Positions 1 through 7,625 are shown, counted from the first letter of the stretch. The stretch is DNA of 13,264 nt from an uncultured Oscillospiraceae bacterium (GCA_949093475.1 CARXAY010000005.1:3005-16268); one strand, 5' to 3'. Numbers and translations are program-made. Notes: generated by a model not told the origin, from the sequence alone.

Positions 1-495
1 GAGCAGTACAAGGCCCTCGAGCCGGGCAAGGAAGTCATGCCGGGCGACTACTGGGCGGACGCCGCCGCCGCGCAGACCCGGCTGGAGCGGGAGGCCCAAG
101 GGCCGGGCACGCTCCGTGCCGAGAGTTTAGAGGAGGAGACCCTGACTTGGGTTCAGGCGGAGCTGGAGCGTGGCCGCGGCTGCCGCGCCTTTGCCCGCCA
201 GTGGGACGAGGGCCTTCGCTGGCTGTGGGACGAGCCGCTGGAGCTTTACGCTGGGCTCTTCTCCCGCCTCATGGAGCGGCAGGCCGTGAAACGGGCGGAC
301 GCGCAGGTCATGGCGGCGGAATACCTCGCCCCTGTCCTCGCCTTCCTTGCCTTGGCTGACCGGGACGACGCCCGGCGTGCCGGGGCGGAGGAGGAGATCC
401 GCAAGCACATCCACCAGTTTTGCCGGGCCTTCGCCGTCAAGGAGCGCACCGCGCCCCCCTCCCCCGGCGGCGTGCGGGGGCTGTTTCGGAGATAA
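1..495 (+). CDS. Probable TetR/AcrR-type regulator, C-terminal part (5' end outside window)
   Basis: The reading frame is open from base 1, so the gene starts upstream of the window; 164 codons are visible and end at TAA. The first in-window Met (base 37) has no convincing ribosome binding site and is probably internal. No DNA-binding helix-turn-helix is visible because the N-terminus is missing. The call rests on the C-terminal pattern: an ELYAGLFSRLMERQAV helix, then AAEYLAPVLAFLALADRDD, then an EEIRKHIHQFCRAF helix. This resembles the ligand-binding end of many clostridial TetR proteins, where a Y/F-AP motif is followed by a charged stretch and a final H-x-x-x-F helix. The tail is Pro/Gly/Arg-rich. 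A two-way terminator follows 4 bases after the stop. The family is inferred; an unrelated helical protein remains possible. Confidence 0.5.
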   Translation, partial: EQYKALEPGKEVMPGDYWADAAAAQTRLEREAQGPGTLRAESLEEETLTWVQAELERGRGCRAFARQWDEGLRWLWDEPLELYAGLFSRLMERQAVKRADAQVMAAEYLAPVLAFLALADRDDARRAGAEEEIRKHIHQFCRAFAVKERTAPPSPGGVRGLFRR

Positions 496-498
496 CAA

Positions 499-528
499 AA
501 AGCGTGAGTGGGAAACCACTCACGCTTT
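499..528. terminator. Bidirectional intrinsic terminator between convergent genes
   Basis: A perfect hairpin has 13-bp arms (AA, then AGCGTGAGTGG) around a GAAA tetraloop. It has an A-run on its left and a TTTCCTTTT run on its right, so it can stop transcription from either side. It lies between the stop of the TetR-like gene (495) and the stop of the CmpB-family gene (541). Confidence 0.85.
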
Positions 529-540
529 CCTTTTGCCCAT

Positions 541-1833
541 TCAGTTCACCTGCCGCATATTGGGCCAGCGGCGGGTCATAAAGTCGTCGGGGTACTGCTC
601 GTCCAAAAAGACCTCCAATTGGTTGGCGGGCTGGGGCTGGATGGGCCGCGCCTGATGGCGGAGCATGGCCAGACCGGTCAGCACGCCGTTGCACAGCATC
701 AGGGCCACCACCACCCAAGTGGCGATCTTCCCCGCCACCAGCGGGACGGCCTCGATCCCCTTGCAGAGCAGCGGGTAGGCGATCTTCACCCACACCACCG
801 CCAGCACGCCCCAGAAGAAGCAGAACAGCAAATTGGTGCGTCCGCCGATGTTGAGGAGCATATGACTGTAATCCCAAAAGACCGTGCCAAACACCAGCTC
901 GGTAAACACGCTGCACATATATTCATATACCCCGCCGATGACGAAACCCGCCAAAAACACATAGCGGTCGGCCTTCTGGGCCAACGGCTGGAGGATGACC
1001 GTCAGCACCACCGCCCCCAAGCCCCACACAAAGCTGAACGGGCCGTAGAGGACGCTGGAACGGGACATCCAGATGTGGCTCACCAGCCGCACCCAGCACA
1101 TTTCGATGAGGTCGCCTCCCAGCGCGGTGAGGAAAAACACCCAAATGAGCTTATCCCAGCAAAGCCCCTTGGCAAACACTGCCCGGCGCTCCTCGTCCTC
1201 CGCCGACGCTTCCCGCTGAATGCCGGGATAGGCTTTGTTGAGCCGCCGCCATACGAAGTTGGACACCCAAGCCGCCAGCTTGGTGCGTCCTTCCCGCTGC
1301 CGCCGCTTGTTGGACGCGCCCGACCCCGTCCGCAGGGCGTACACGGACACGGCAAAGTCCACCGCCAACAGCCCCACGAACACCCACACCACGATCTGCT
1401 TGACCAGCGTGGGGATCATCAGCTCCACCGCCATTACCAGCGGATGCACCAGCAGATAGCTCAGGTAAAACGCGCCGCCCACCGAAAGGGAGGCCACAAG
1501 CCCCCACTTTCCGCCGCCGATGGCCCGCTTCTTTGCCCGCTCCCACTGCACGCCGGGGGTGAGCAGCCGCGCCAGCACCGCGGCCAGCGTCTCCACCACC
1601 GTGGCAATGACGGTGCAGAAGGCAAATTGCAGCACAGGCAGACCGTTCAGGGTGGGCAGAACCAAGATCAGGAGCAGGGCGGTGACGCCGTAGGATGCCA
1701 CCAGCGGCGCGGAGAGAAAGCCCCGGTCGTAAAAGCCCCGGCGGGTGACGGCAAAATACGCCGCCTCCACCAGCCAGCCCGCAAAGGCGTAGATCAGCCA
1801 AAACAGGGCCAGATCATAGAGGGTGTATTCCAT
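541..1833 (-). CDS. Two-copy CmpB-family (putative ABC-transporter type IV) membrane protein
   Basis: This is a 430-residue polytopic membrane protein. It matches the ABC_trans_CmpB family (Pfam PF06541), whose biochemical function is not established. Two copies of the fold are visible. The N-terminal copy (about residues 8-170) has FWLIYAFAGWLVEAAYF and a RGFLSAPLVASYG segment. The C-terminal copy (about 225-390) has GGDLIEMCWVRL, VLYGPFSFVWGLGA, GGVYEYM, FWDYSHMLLNIGGRTNL and LFCFFWGVLAVVW. A charged linker (about 171-225) separates them. The tail VFLDEQYPDDFMTRRWPNM resembles the conserved tail of this family. The ATG follows an AGAAAGGA site. The gene begins 41 bases after the XRE regulator stop on the same strand, so the two probably form an operon. 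Despite the family name, no ATPase gene is adjacent, and a transport role is unproven. Confidence 0.8.
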   Translation of the reverse strand: MEYTLYDLALFWLIYAFAGWLVEAAYFAVTRRGFYDRGFLSAPLVASYGVTALLLILVLPTLNGLPVLQFAFCTVIATVVETLAAVLARLLTPGVQWERAKKRAIGGGKWGLVASLSVGGAFYLSYLLVHPLVMAVELMIPTLVKQIVVWVFVGLLAVDFAVSVYALRTGSGASNKRRQREGRTKLAAWVSNFVWRRLNKAYPGIQREASAEDEERRAVFAKGLCWDKLIWVFFLTALGGDLIEMCWVRLVSHIWMSRSSVLYGPFSFVWGLGAVVLTVILQPLAQKADRYVFLAGFVIGGVYEYMCSVFTELVFGTVFWDYSHMLLNIGGRTNLLFCFFWGVLAVVWVKIAYPLLCKGIEAVPLVAGKIATWVVVALMLCNGVLTGLAMLRHQARPIQPQPANQLEVFLDEQYPDDFMTRRWPNMRQVN

Positions 1834-1874
1834 GAAGTGTATCCTTTCTATGTTTACTGCCCTCTATTGTACCC

Positions 1875-2633
1875 CTATTCGTACTTCTTTGCAACCACCA
1901 TCACGGGAACGAGCAGGCCCAGACAGGCGGTCAGCGTAATGCCCACCTCCCAAGCCGTCCCCCATTGGGGCACGCCGGAGCGCAAAAGGCCGTAGACAGG
2001 CGGAAAGACCACCGGAACGATCACCAGCCACCACCGCAGAGCGGACAGGATGTGAGGCCAATTGCCGTTGTGAAAGCGAATCCCCGTCAGATTGAGGCGC
2101 ACAGGCCCTTGCTGGAAAGAGGTGATCTTGTTCTCGTCGTAGTACCGGGCCAGCCGCGCGGGGGCAAAAAACACCGCCCAGAAGCCGAAAATCAGGCACA
2201 GCAGCTCTGTGAGAAAGACGGTGTTAACCAGCTCCGCCCGGCTGACCCCGTTCCAAAACAGGGAGCACAGCCCCCAAAACCCCAAAACCGTCGAGACGGC
2301 CCAAGCGACCTGCCAGCGGCGGCGGTGCTTGTCCCGCTGCGCCCCCTCGTCCGCAAATTGGATGGCGCGCCCCACCAGCGTCTCCGCCTCTTCCGCCTCC
2401 ATAGGCCGCTCTTCGATCCGCTCTCCCCGCAGCAGCTCGGCCACGGACACATCCAGACAGGCGGCCAGCGGTTCTAACAGCGTAATATCGGGCAGGCTTT
2501 GGCCGGTCTCCCACTTGGATACCGCCTTGTTGGATAAAAAGAGTTGGTCGGCCAGCGCCTGCTGGGTCAGCCCCTTTTCTTTGCGTCGCGCGGCCACAAA
2601 TGCGCCAAATTTTTCCCGGTCAATGGCTTCCAT
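1875..2633 (-). CDS. XRE-family regulator with C-terminal membrane anchor
   Basis: This 252-residue protein joins a helix-turn-helix to a membrane domain. Residues about 9-66 are an HTH_3/XRE domain, seen as RRKEKGLTQQALADQL then SNKAVSKWETGQSLPDI. About four transmembrane segments follow (roughly 107-127, 136-156, 198-217 and 228-247). Between the second and third lies a polar stretch ending GIRFHNGNWPHI, a pattern I know from clostridial HTH-membrane proteins. Such proteins probably couple a membrane or envelope signal to transcription, but the signal is unknown. The ATG at 2633 follows a GAGGTG site. A promoter (2653-2681) and an overlapping inverted repeat (2678-2700) suggest autoregulation. 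The CmpB-family gene 41 bases downstream is probably co-transcribed and is the natural candidate target or partner. Confidence 0.85.
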   Translation of the reverse strand: MEAIDREKFGAFVAARRKEKGLTQQALADQLFLSNKAVSKWETGQSLPDITLLEPLAACLDVSVAELLRGERIEERPMEAEEAETLVGRAIQFADEGAQRDKHRRRWQVAWAVSTVLGFWGLCSLFWNGVSRAELVNTVFLTELLCLIFGFWAVFFAPARLARYYDENKITSFQQGPVRLNLTGIRFHNGNWPHILSALRWWLVIVPVVFPPVYGLLRSGVPQWGTAWEVGITLTACLGLLVPVMVVAKKYE

Positions 2634-2652
2634 AGCGTTTCACCTCACCGCC

Positions 2653-2681
2653 ATCCTACCATCCCACCGCAAAGCCGTCAA
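2653..2681 (-). promoter_or_regulatory. Sigma-A promoter of the XRE-CmpB operon
   Basis: Read on the minus strand, a TTGACG -35 (2676-2681) and a TAGGAT -10 (2653-2658) are 17 bases apart. TGG precedes the -10 (extended -10). The predicted start near 2646 leaves a leader of about 13 bases containing GAGGTG. The -35 overlaps one arm of the adjacent inverted repeat. Confidence 0.6.
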
Positions 2682-2700
2682 TCCACCGGTGGTGGATTGA
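2678..2700. promoter_or_regulatory. Inverted repeat overlapping the XRE promoter, candidate operator
   Basis: Perfect 10-bp arms (TCAATCCACC / GGTGGATTGA) surround a GGT centre. One arm shares four bases with the -35 of the regulator promoter, and the rest extends upstream, where a repressor would block RNA polymerase. It also lies 5 bases past the GNAT stop codon, so it could be a 3' stem-loop of that transcript. It has no T-run, so it is a poor intrinsic terminator. Confidence 0.5.
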
Positions 2701-2705
2701 GCGTT

Positions 2706-3206
2706 TTACAGGCTCTTGTCGTACGCCAGCTTTTCCCCGCCTTGAAATACGATCACGCCCCGTTGTTGAAACCCGTTTTTCTCCAAAATGTGTTGCATCC
2801 GCTTGTTGGGAAAGTCTGTGTCCACACGAAGGCTTTTCACCCCATTTGCGCCGCACAATTCTTCGATCAGCGCAAAGGCCCTGTCCGTAAGTCCCATTCC
2901 CCGGTAGTCGCTGTGAAAGGCCATGCGATGAACGACCGCGTAGGGCTCTTCCGTCCCCCACTCGCCTTTCATATCGTCATAGGCCGGTTCTCCGTCAAAA
3001 TCAATGCACATATAGCCGGCGACGACGCCGTCCACCCGAAGCACATAGCCCTTTCCCTTCTTCACGTCATCCCGGAGGGTGTCTATATTGGGGTAATCCT
3101 CCGTCCATTGGACAAACCCCTGCGCCTGCTGAAACCGCCGCCCCATGTCAATGATCTCCACGCACCGCGGAATGTCCTCCACCCGTGCCGCCTCAAGGGT
3201 TCGCAT
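2706..3206 (-). CDS. GNAT-family N-acetyltransferase
   Basis: This 166-residue protein is predicted to transfer an acetyl group from acetyl-CoA to an amine. The substrate cannot be told from sequence. The acetyl-CoA-binding motif A is at about residues 94-106 (RMAFHSDYRGMGL). The C-terminal LEKNGFQQRG (141-150) is the usual motif B end. The N-terminal FVQWTEDYPNIDTLRDDV block is typical of a common Firmicute GNAT subgroup. I chose the ATG at 3206 because AAGGGGAG ends 7 bases before it. The in-frame ATG at 3224 overlaps the start of that same binding site and has none of its own. The gene lies downstream of the tRNA-cluster terminator. I see no good promoter in 3225-3276, so transcription may rely on a weak promoter or on read-through. 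Confidence 0.88.
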   Translation of the reverse strand: MRTLEAARVEDIPRCVEIIDMGRRFQQAQGFVQWTEDYPNIDTLRDDVKKGKGYVLRVDGVVAGYMCIDFDGEPAYDDMKGEWGTEEPYAVVHRMAFHSDYRGMGLTDRAFALIEELCGANGVKSLRVDTDFPNKRMQHILEKNGFQQRGVIVFQGGEKLAYDKSL

Positions 3207-3213
3207 ATTTTTT

Positions 3214-3221
3214 CTCCCCTT
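3214..3221 (-). promoter_or_regulatory. Ribosome binding site that fixes the GNAT start
   Basis: AAGGGGAG on the minus strand lies 7 bases before the ATG at 3206 and abuts the alternative ATG at 3224. It therefore supports the shorter, 166-residue protein. Confidence 0.75.
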
Positions 3222-3276
3222 CATACCTCAATATTACACTTTCCGCCCATCTCAGGGACGGCCAAATGATTACAAG

Positions 3277-3306
3277 AAAAAAGACACGCCAGAGCGTGTC
3301 TTTTTT
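3277..3306 (-). terminator. Intrinsic terminator of the tRNA cluster
   Basis: A 13-bp perfect stem (AAAAAAGACACGC with GCGTGTCTTTTTT) has a 4-base loop. On the minus strand the stem runs into TTTTTTCTTG. It begins 2 bases after the tRNA-Thr CCA end. Because the arms carry A6 and T6, it may also work on the plus strand. Confidence 0.85.
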
Positions 3307-3307
3307 C

Positions 3308-3383
<76 letters not shown>

Positions 3384-3387
3384 AAAG

Positions 3388-3464
<77 letters not shown>

Positions 3465-3467
3465 ATC

Positions 3468-3543
3468 TGGTGGGAACAACAGGGCTCGAACCTGTGACAT
3501 CATGCGTGTAAGGCATGCGCTCTCCCAGCTGAGCTATGCTCCC
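3468..3543 (-). tRNA. tRNA-Val (anticodon TAC)
   Basis: The cloverleaf has acceptor GGGAGCA/TGTTCCC and D arm GCTCAGCTGGGAGAGC. The anticodon stem is CATGC/GCATG with loop CTTACAC, and the T arm is ACAGG-TTCGAGC-CCTGT. The discriminator A and the CCA are encoded. It is the first gene of the cluster, about 30 bases downstream of its -10. Confidence 0.95.
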
Positions 3544-3575
3544 CTGTTGACCGATTCATCCAAACGGCAAGGGTT

Positions 3576-3604
3576 ATTATACTAAAACCCCGCCCGCTTG
3601 TCAA
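3576..3604 (-). promoter_or_regulatory. Perfect-consensus sigma-A promoter of the tRNA cluster
   Basis: On the minus strand, TTGACA (3599-3604) and TATAAT (3576-3581) are exactly 17 bases apart, so all twelve consensus bases match at optimal spacing. This fits a strongly expressed stable-RNA operon. Confidence 0.92.
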
Positions 3605-3644
3605 CACCTTTTCCAAACTTTTCTCGCCCAATTCCCTTCCCTGC

Positions 3645-3677
3645 AAAAAAGGAGACGCCGAACCTGTCGGCGTCTCC
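3645..3677 (-). terminator. Intrinsic terminator of the nucleoside ABC operon
   Basis: An 11-bp stem (GGAGACGCCGA / TCGGCGTCTCC, 3651-3661 with 3667-3677) has a 5-base loop. On the minus strand it is followed by TTTTTT. It lies 22 bases past the stop of the last permease gene. Confidence 0.88.
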
Positions 3678-3699
3678 CCATTTGCCTGTATGGCTGCTG

Positions 3700-4734
3700 T
3701 TACCGCATTCCCTTGTCGTAGGGAATACCCTCGGCCTTGGGTGCGCGGGATTTTTTCGAGGTAAAGGCCAGCACGATCAACGTGACGATATAGGGCAGCA
3801 TACGGTAGAAATGCGCGCCGAAGAAGGGCACTTGCGCGCTCAGTTCCTTAAGCCAATACACCCCGTCGCCGTTGATGTCGATGCTGGTGTACGACGCGGC
3901 AATGCACTTGAAGAGTCCGAACAACAGGGACGCACCCGCAATGTTCAGCGGCTTCCAGTTGCCGAAGATCATCACCGCCAGAGCCAAGAAGCCAAACCCG
4001 GCCACGTCGCCGGTGGCGGCGCAGTTGGCGGTGGTCAGGGCGTACACAAAGCCGCCCATGCCCGCCAGTGCGCCGGAAATGGTCGTGCCGGCGTAACGCA
4101 TTTTGTAGACGTTGATGCCCAGAGAGTCCGCCGCCTGAGGATTCTCACCGCAGGCGCGCAGCCGCAGGCCGAACTTGGTCTTGTAGAGGATGATGGACAG
4201 CACCACAAAGAGGATGATGCAGATATAGGTCGCCAGATAGACCTTGTGGAGGAAGGTGTTTCCAAAGAAGCCCAGATCGGCGGAGCGGTCAAAGCCAAAG
4301 GTGGTTTTTTTGATCATAAACCAGCTTGCCGCGTCCCCTTCCTTCATCTGGATGGTGTTCTGGTTGGCAATGATCCGCACCAGAAACAGCACCAGCGCAG
4401 GGGCCATCAGGTTCAGCGCCGTGCCGCCGATGGTCTGATCCGCCCGCAGGTTGACCGAAGCGAAGGACAGCAGCAGGGAGAACACCGCGCCCAGCGCCGC
4501 CGACACCAGCATAGCCAGCAGCTCCAGCCCCTGAAGAGCCCCGAAGTTGCCTGCGACAAAGCCGCCCACGCCCTGCATAAGCTGCACAAAGAACACGCCC
4601 ACAAACGCACCGAAGATCATAATGCCCTCCAGCGCCAGATTGATGATGCCGCTTCGCTCCGCAAACACGCCGGCCAGCGCAACGATCATCAGCGGCACTG
4701 CGTACAAAAGGGTCTGTTGGATCAGGAAACTCAT
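3700..4734 (-). CDS. ABC transporter permease, nucleoside type (NupQ/YufQ-like)
   Basis: This 344-residue protein is a branched-chain-type permease (BPD_transp_2, PF02653). It forms half of the transmembrane channel of the importer encoded by this operon. The conserved N-terminal FAERSGIINLALEGIMIFGAF lies at about residues 24-44. A cytoplasmic loop likely to contact the ATPase, LRLRACGENPQAADSLGINV, lies at about 190-211, followed by AGTTISGALAGMGGFVYAL. About eight or nine hydrophobic segments are visible. The positions match the last permease of the Bacillus subtilis nupNOPQ (yufNOPQ) guanosine importer, which is a similar length. Its ATG overlaps the stop of the preceding permease gene (ATGA, 4731-4734), and AAGGAGAGG inside that gene serves as its ribosome binding site. 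Translation of the two is therefore probably coupled. The exact nucleoside transported is not shown by sequence. Confidence 0.9.
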   Translation of the reverse strand: MSFLIQQTLLYAVPLMIVALAGVFAERSGIINLALEGIMIFGAFVGVFFVQLMQGVGGFVAGNFGALQGLELLAMLVSAALGAVFSLLLSFASVNLRADQTIGGTALNLMAPALVLFLVRIIANQNTIQMKEGDAASWFMIKKTTFGFDRSADLGFFGNTFLHKVYLATYICIILFVVLSIILYKTKFGLRLRACGENPQAADSLGINVYKMRYAGTTISGALAGMGGFVYALTTANCAATGDVAGFGFLALAVMIFGNWKPLNIAGASLLFGLFKCIAASYTSIDINGDGVYWLKELSAQVPFFGAHFYRMLPYIVTLIVLAFTSKKSRAPKAEGIPYDKGMR

Positions 4735-5945
4735 GCCGCATCCTCTCCTTTCTTGCCGCTCTCGTCCGCTGCCGCTGTCTTGCGTTTCCTGCGGCGGGAG
4801 ATGAACATCTTAATGACCAGAGAGAACGCGCTCAAATACACGATGACCGCGATGATCACGTCGGTGATATACTCGTTATACGCCGTCAGCTTGGTGAGCT
4901 GCAAGCCCACAATGTCCAGCATAGACATGAAAACGCCGGTGAAGATCACCGCGATGGGGTTGTTGGCCGCCAGCAGAGCCACCGGGATACCGTTGAAGCC
5001 GGTGGCAGGAAGGGTCTGGTAGGTGTTCCAGAAGAACTCCGTGTTCCCCGCCAGCCAGTAGAGGGCCGCGCCCGCCCCGGCCAACGCCCCTGCAATGGCC
5101 ATGGAGAGGACGATGTTGCGCTTGTCGTTGATGCCCGCATACCGGGCGGAGTGGCGGTTGGCGCCGCACGCCTTGAGCTGATATCCCAGCGTGGTCTTGT
5201 TCATCAAGATGTACACGCCCACAGCGATCAGGATGGCAATGAGGATACCGCCGTTCACCTGTGAGCCGGGGAAGATCTTATCCAACCCTAACTTGGCCGT
5301 CTCCACCCCGTTGTAGGCGGTTTTGTAGACATAGCCGCTTTTGGTGTTCTCCGCCGTATTCTTGAACACCTGCGTGGCGTCAAAGATCCACGTCACCAGA
5401 TTTGCGGCGATCCAGTTGGTCATAATACAGGCCAAGACCTCATTGATGTTCAAAAACGCCTTGACGATACCGGGGATACAGCCCCACAGCGCCCCCGCCA
5501 GCGCGCCGCCCAGAAAGGCGATCAACCATACCAGCGGCGCGGGAACGACCGTCGTGGGAATGCTCAGGGCCAAAGTCAGGGTGGCGGCGGTGCTCATCAG
5601 GTATTGCCCCGGCGCGCCGATGTTGAAAAGGCCCGTTTTGAAGGCCACCGCCACCGAAAGCCCGGTGAGGATCAGCGGGGTCGCCCGGAAGAGCATATTG
5701 CCGATGTTCTGCGGGTTGAAGCCCCATGTCAGCGCCCCCGCCGCGTTTCGGCCGGTGCTGAAGATGCCGAAGAGAACCAACTGAATCCCCTCGCCCATGC
5801 TGGAAAGGCCCAGATTGGGGCTGATCAGGCCCACGATCACGATCAGAATGCTCCCCACCAGAAGGCCGATGAGGATGGAGATCAGGGAGGCGGCAACGGT
5901 GCGTGCGCCTTCCCGTTCCATCAGCGTACCCGTTTTCCTTCTCAT
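4731..5945 (-). CDS. ABC transporter permease, nucleoside type (NupP/YufP-like)
   Basis: This 404-residue protein is the second BPD_transp_2 permease of the importer. Conserved blocks are AVAFKTGLFNIGAPGQYLM (about residues 99-117), NINEVLACIMTNWIAANLV (166-184), and the cytoplasmic ATPase-contact loop YQLKACGANRHSARYAGIN (255-273) followed by SMAIAGALAGAGAALYWL. A polar stretch (about 190-230) between membrane segments is probably an extracellular loop. The tail FISRRRKRKT and beyond is charged and cytoplasmic. At 404 residues it is longer than B. subtilis YufP, mainly through this loop and the tail. The start overlaps the ATPase gene stop by four bases (ATGA, 5942-5945), with AAGGAGGG about 10 bases upstream, again suggesting translational coupling. 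Confidence 0.9.
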   Translation of the reverse strand: MRRKTGTLMEREGARTVAASLISILIGLLVGSILIVIVGLISPNLGLSSMGEGIQLVLFGIFSTGRNAAGALTWGFNPQNIGNMLFRATPLILTGLSVAVAFKTGLFNIGAPGQYLMSTAATLTLALSIPTTVVPAPLVWLIAFLGGALAGALWGCIPGIVKAFLNINEVLACIMTNWIAANLVTWIFDATQVFKNTAENTKSGYVYKTAYNGVETAKLGLDKIFPGSQVNGGILIAILIAVGVYILMNKTTLGYQLKACGANRHSARYAGINDKRNIVLSMAIAGALAGAGAALYWLAGNTEFFWNTYQTLPATGFNGIPVALLAANNPIAVIFTGVFMSMLDIVGLQLTKLTAYNEYITDVIIAVIVYLSAFSLVIKMFISRRRKRKTAAADESGKKGEDAA

Positions 5946-7483
5946 GCCGGCTCACCCTCCTTCTTCATGCGTTTCGCGCCTGCCATGTAAAGGCCCAGCT
6001 CCTGAACGGTGGTCTCCTTGGGGTCAAGCTCGCCGCCGATCTCCCCCTCGTACATCACCAGAATGCGGTCAGAAAGGCTCATCACCTCGTCCAGCTCCAG
6101 AGACACCAGTAAAATGGCCTTGCCCGCGTCCCGCTCCTTTACAAGCTGAGCGTGGATGTATTCGACCGCTCCTACGTCCAGCCCGCGGGTGGGCTGGACC
6201 GCCACCACCAAGGGCTTGTCCCGGTCTACCTCCCGGGCAATGATGGCCTTTTGCTGGTTGCCGCCGGACATACTGCGCGCCACCGTCACCGGCCCTTGCC
6301 CGGAGCGAACGTCGTATTGCTCAATGAGCCTTTCGGCGTACTGCCGCACCGCCTTTTGGTCGATGAAGCCACCGTGCTGGAACTGATTTTCCTGAAACCG
6401 CTGAAGCACCAAGTTCTGCTCCAGCGTAAAGTCCAGCACCAAGCCGTGCTTGTGGCGGTCTTCCGGGATGTGGCTCATGTGCGCTCCCCTGCCCTTGATG
6501 GACGCGTGGGAAATATCCTTGCCGCAGAGGGTGACCTTCCCCACGGCCTTGTCCAGCCCGGTGAGGCCGTGGATAAACTCCGTCTGGCCGTTGCCGTCGA
6601 TGCCGGCAATACACACGATCTCGCCGGCGCGCACCTGAAAGCTCACGTCGCGCACCGCGTCGCGCTTATGGTGGCCCTTGGCGGAGACGGTAAAGCCCTC
6701 CACATCCAGCACCACCTCGCCGGGCTTGGCCGGCTCTTTATGTACCTCAAGCTGAACGGGGCGGCCCACCATCATGTTGGAGAGGGCCTGCTTGTCGGTG
6801 TCTTTGGTCTCCACCGTGCCCACATACTTCCCCTTGCGAAGCACCGTCACCCGGTCGGCCACCCGCATGATCTCCCCCAGCTTGTGGGAGATGAACAGGA
6901 TGGACTTCCCCTCCTTGGCGAACTCCTTCATGGTGGCCATCAGCTCGTCGATCTCCTGCGGGGTAAGCACCGCGGTTGGCTCGTCAAAGATCAGGATCTC
7001 GTTGTCCCGGTAGAGCATTTTGAGGATCTCCACCCGCTGCTGCATTCCGACGGTGATATCCTCCACCTTGGCGTCCAGATCCACCTTCATGCCGTAACGC
7101 TCGGAAAGCTCCTCCACCTTCCGGCGGGCTTCCTTCTTCTGCAAAAAGCCCATCTTGGTGGTCTCCGCGCCCAGAATGATGTTGTCCAGCACCGTAAACA
7201 CATCAATGAGCTTAAAGTGCTGGTGTACCATGCCGATGCCCAGAGCCGTGGCGTCATTGGGGTTCTGGATCTTGACCTCTTGCCCGTTCTTTTTGATGAT
7301 GCCCTCCTCCGGCTGGTAAAGACCGAAGAGCACACTCATCAGCGTGGATTTGCCCGCGCCGTTTTCCCCTAAAAGGGCATGGATCTCGCCCTTACGAAGC
7401 TGCAGGGTGATGTCGTCGTTGGCTACGATGCCGGGGAACACTTTGGTAATGTGGAGCATTTCAATAATATTTTCTGTTTCCAT
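5942..7483 (-). CDS. ABC transporter ATP-binding protein, double nucleotide-binding domain (NupO/YufO-like)
   Basis: This 513-residue protein carries two ABC ATPase domains and powers the nucleoside-type importer from the cytoplasmic face. Domain 1 (about 6-245) has Walker A GENGAGKST (39-47), Q-loop Gln88, the variant signature VGMQQR (145-150), Walker B ILIFDE (163-168) and H-loop His200. Domain 2 (about 257-500) is degenerate. Its Walker A-like GIDGNGQTE (294-302) lacks the Lys, and its Walker B-like VVAVQPTRGLD has Gln430 where Glu is catalytic, although SGGNQQK (406-412) is intact. This asymmetry is usual for the RbsA/NupO type. I chose the ATG at 7483: it follows GGAAGGTGG, while the in-frame TTG at 7516 lies at or upstream of the predicted transcription start. 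Confidence 0.92.
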   Translation of the reverse strand: METENIIEMLHITKVFPGIVANDDITLQLRKGEIHALLGENGAGKSTLMSVLFGLYQPEEGIIKKNGQEVKIQNPNDATALGIGMVHQHFKLIDVFTVLDNIILGAETTKMGFLQKKEARRKVEELSERYGMKVDLDAKVEDITVGMQQRVEILKMLYRDNEILIFDEPTAVLTPQEIDELMATMKEFAKEGKSILFISHKLGEIMRVADRVTVLRKGKYVGTVETKDTDKQALSNMMVGRPVQLEVHKEPAKPGEVVLDVEGFTVSAKGHHKRDAVRDVSFQVRAGEIVCIAGIDGNGQTEFIHGLTGLDKAVGKVTLCGKDISHASIKGRGAHMSHIPEDRHKHGLVLDFTLEQNLVLQRFQENQFQHGGFIDQKAVRQYAERLIEQYDVRSGQGPVTVARSMSGGNQQKAIIAREVDRDKPLVVAVQPTRGLDVGAVEYIHAQLVKERDAGKAILLVSLELDEVMSLSDRILVMYEGEIGGELDPKETTVQELGLYMAGAKRMKKEGEPA

Positions 7484-7493
7484 CGGTTCTCGC

Positions 7494-7502
7494 CCACCTT
7501 CC
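7494..7502 (-). promoter_or_regulatory. Ribosome binding site that fixes the ATPase start
   Basis: GGAAGGTGG on the minus strand is 10 bases before the ATG at 7483. The match to anti-Shine-Dalgarno is moderate, but it is the only one near either possible start. Confidence 0.55.
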
Positions 7503-7520
7503 CGATATAAATACAACTTA

Positions 7521-7549
7521 ATTATACAGTATTCGCCGTCAAATTACAA
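7521..7549 (-). promoter_or_regulatory. Second promoter, in front of the ATPase-permease genes
   Basis: On the minus strand, TTGTAA (7544-7549) and a perfect TATAAT (7521-7526) are 17 bases apart, giving a predicted start near 7514. It lies between the lipoprotein-gene terminator and the ATPase gene, so the membrane components can be transcribed independently of the binding protein. Confidence 0.65.
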
Positions 7550-7570
7550 GCGCATTTGCATCCCCGCCAA

Positions 7571-7604
7571 AAAGAAAGGAAGGGGCGCGGCGCGCCCCTT
7601 CCTT
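7571..7604 (-). terminator. Intrinsic terminator behind the BMP lipoprotein gene
   Basis: A 13-bp perfect stem (AAGGAAGGGGCGC with GCGCCCCTTCCTT, 7576-7588 with 7592-7604) has a 3-base loop. On the minus strand it is followed by TCTTTTTGG. It starts 21 bases past the lipoprotein stop and would reduce transcription into the ATPase gene. Confidence 0.82.
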
Positions 7605-7625
7605 AAAGATGTACGAAACGGGAAA

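Noticed and set aside
508..1995. 495-codon plus-strand open frame opposite the CmpB and XRE genes
   Set aside because: Its translation is rich in His, Gln, Pro and Arg with no domain pattern, while the minus-strand proteins match known families. It is a shadow caused by GC-rich codon use.
3598..5022. 474-codon plus-strand open frame opposite the permease genes
   Set aside because: It covers conserved permease sequence on the other strand, has no ribosome binding site and gives a low-complexity translation.
6152..7372. 406-codon plus-strand open frame opposite the ATPase gene
   Set aside because: His/Leu-rich antisense translation with no family features; the minus strand carries clear Walker motifs.
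7484..7516. Longer ATPase protein starting at TTG 7516
   Set aside because: The TTG lies at about the predicted transcription start and has no ribosome binding site. The ATG at 7483 fits the family N-terminus.
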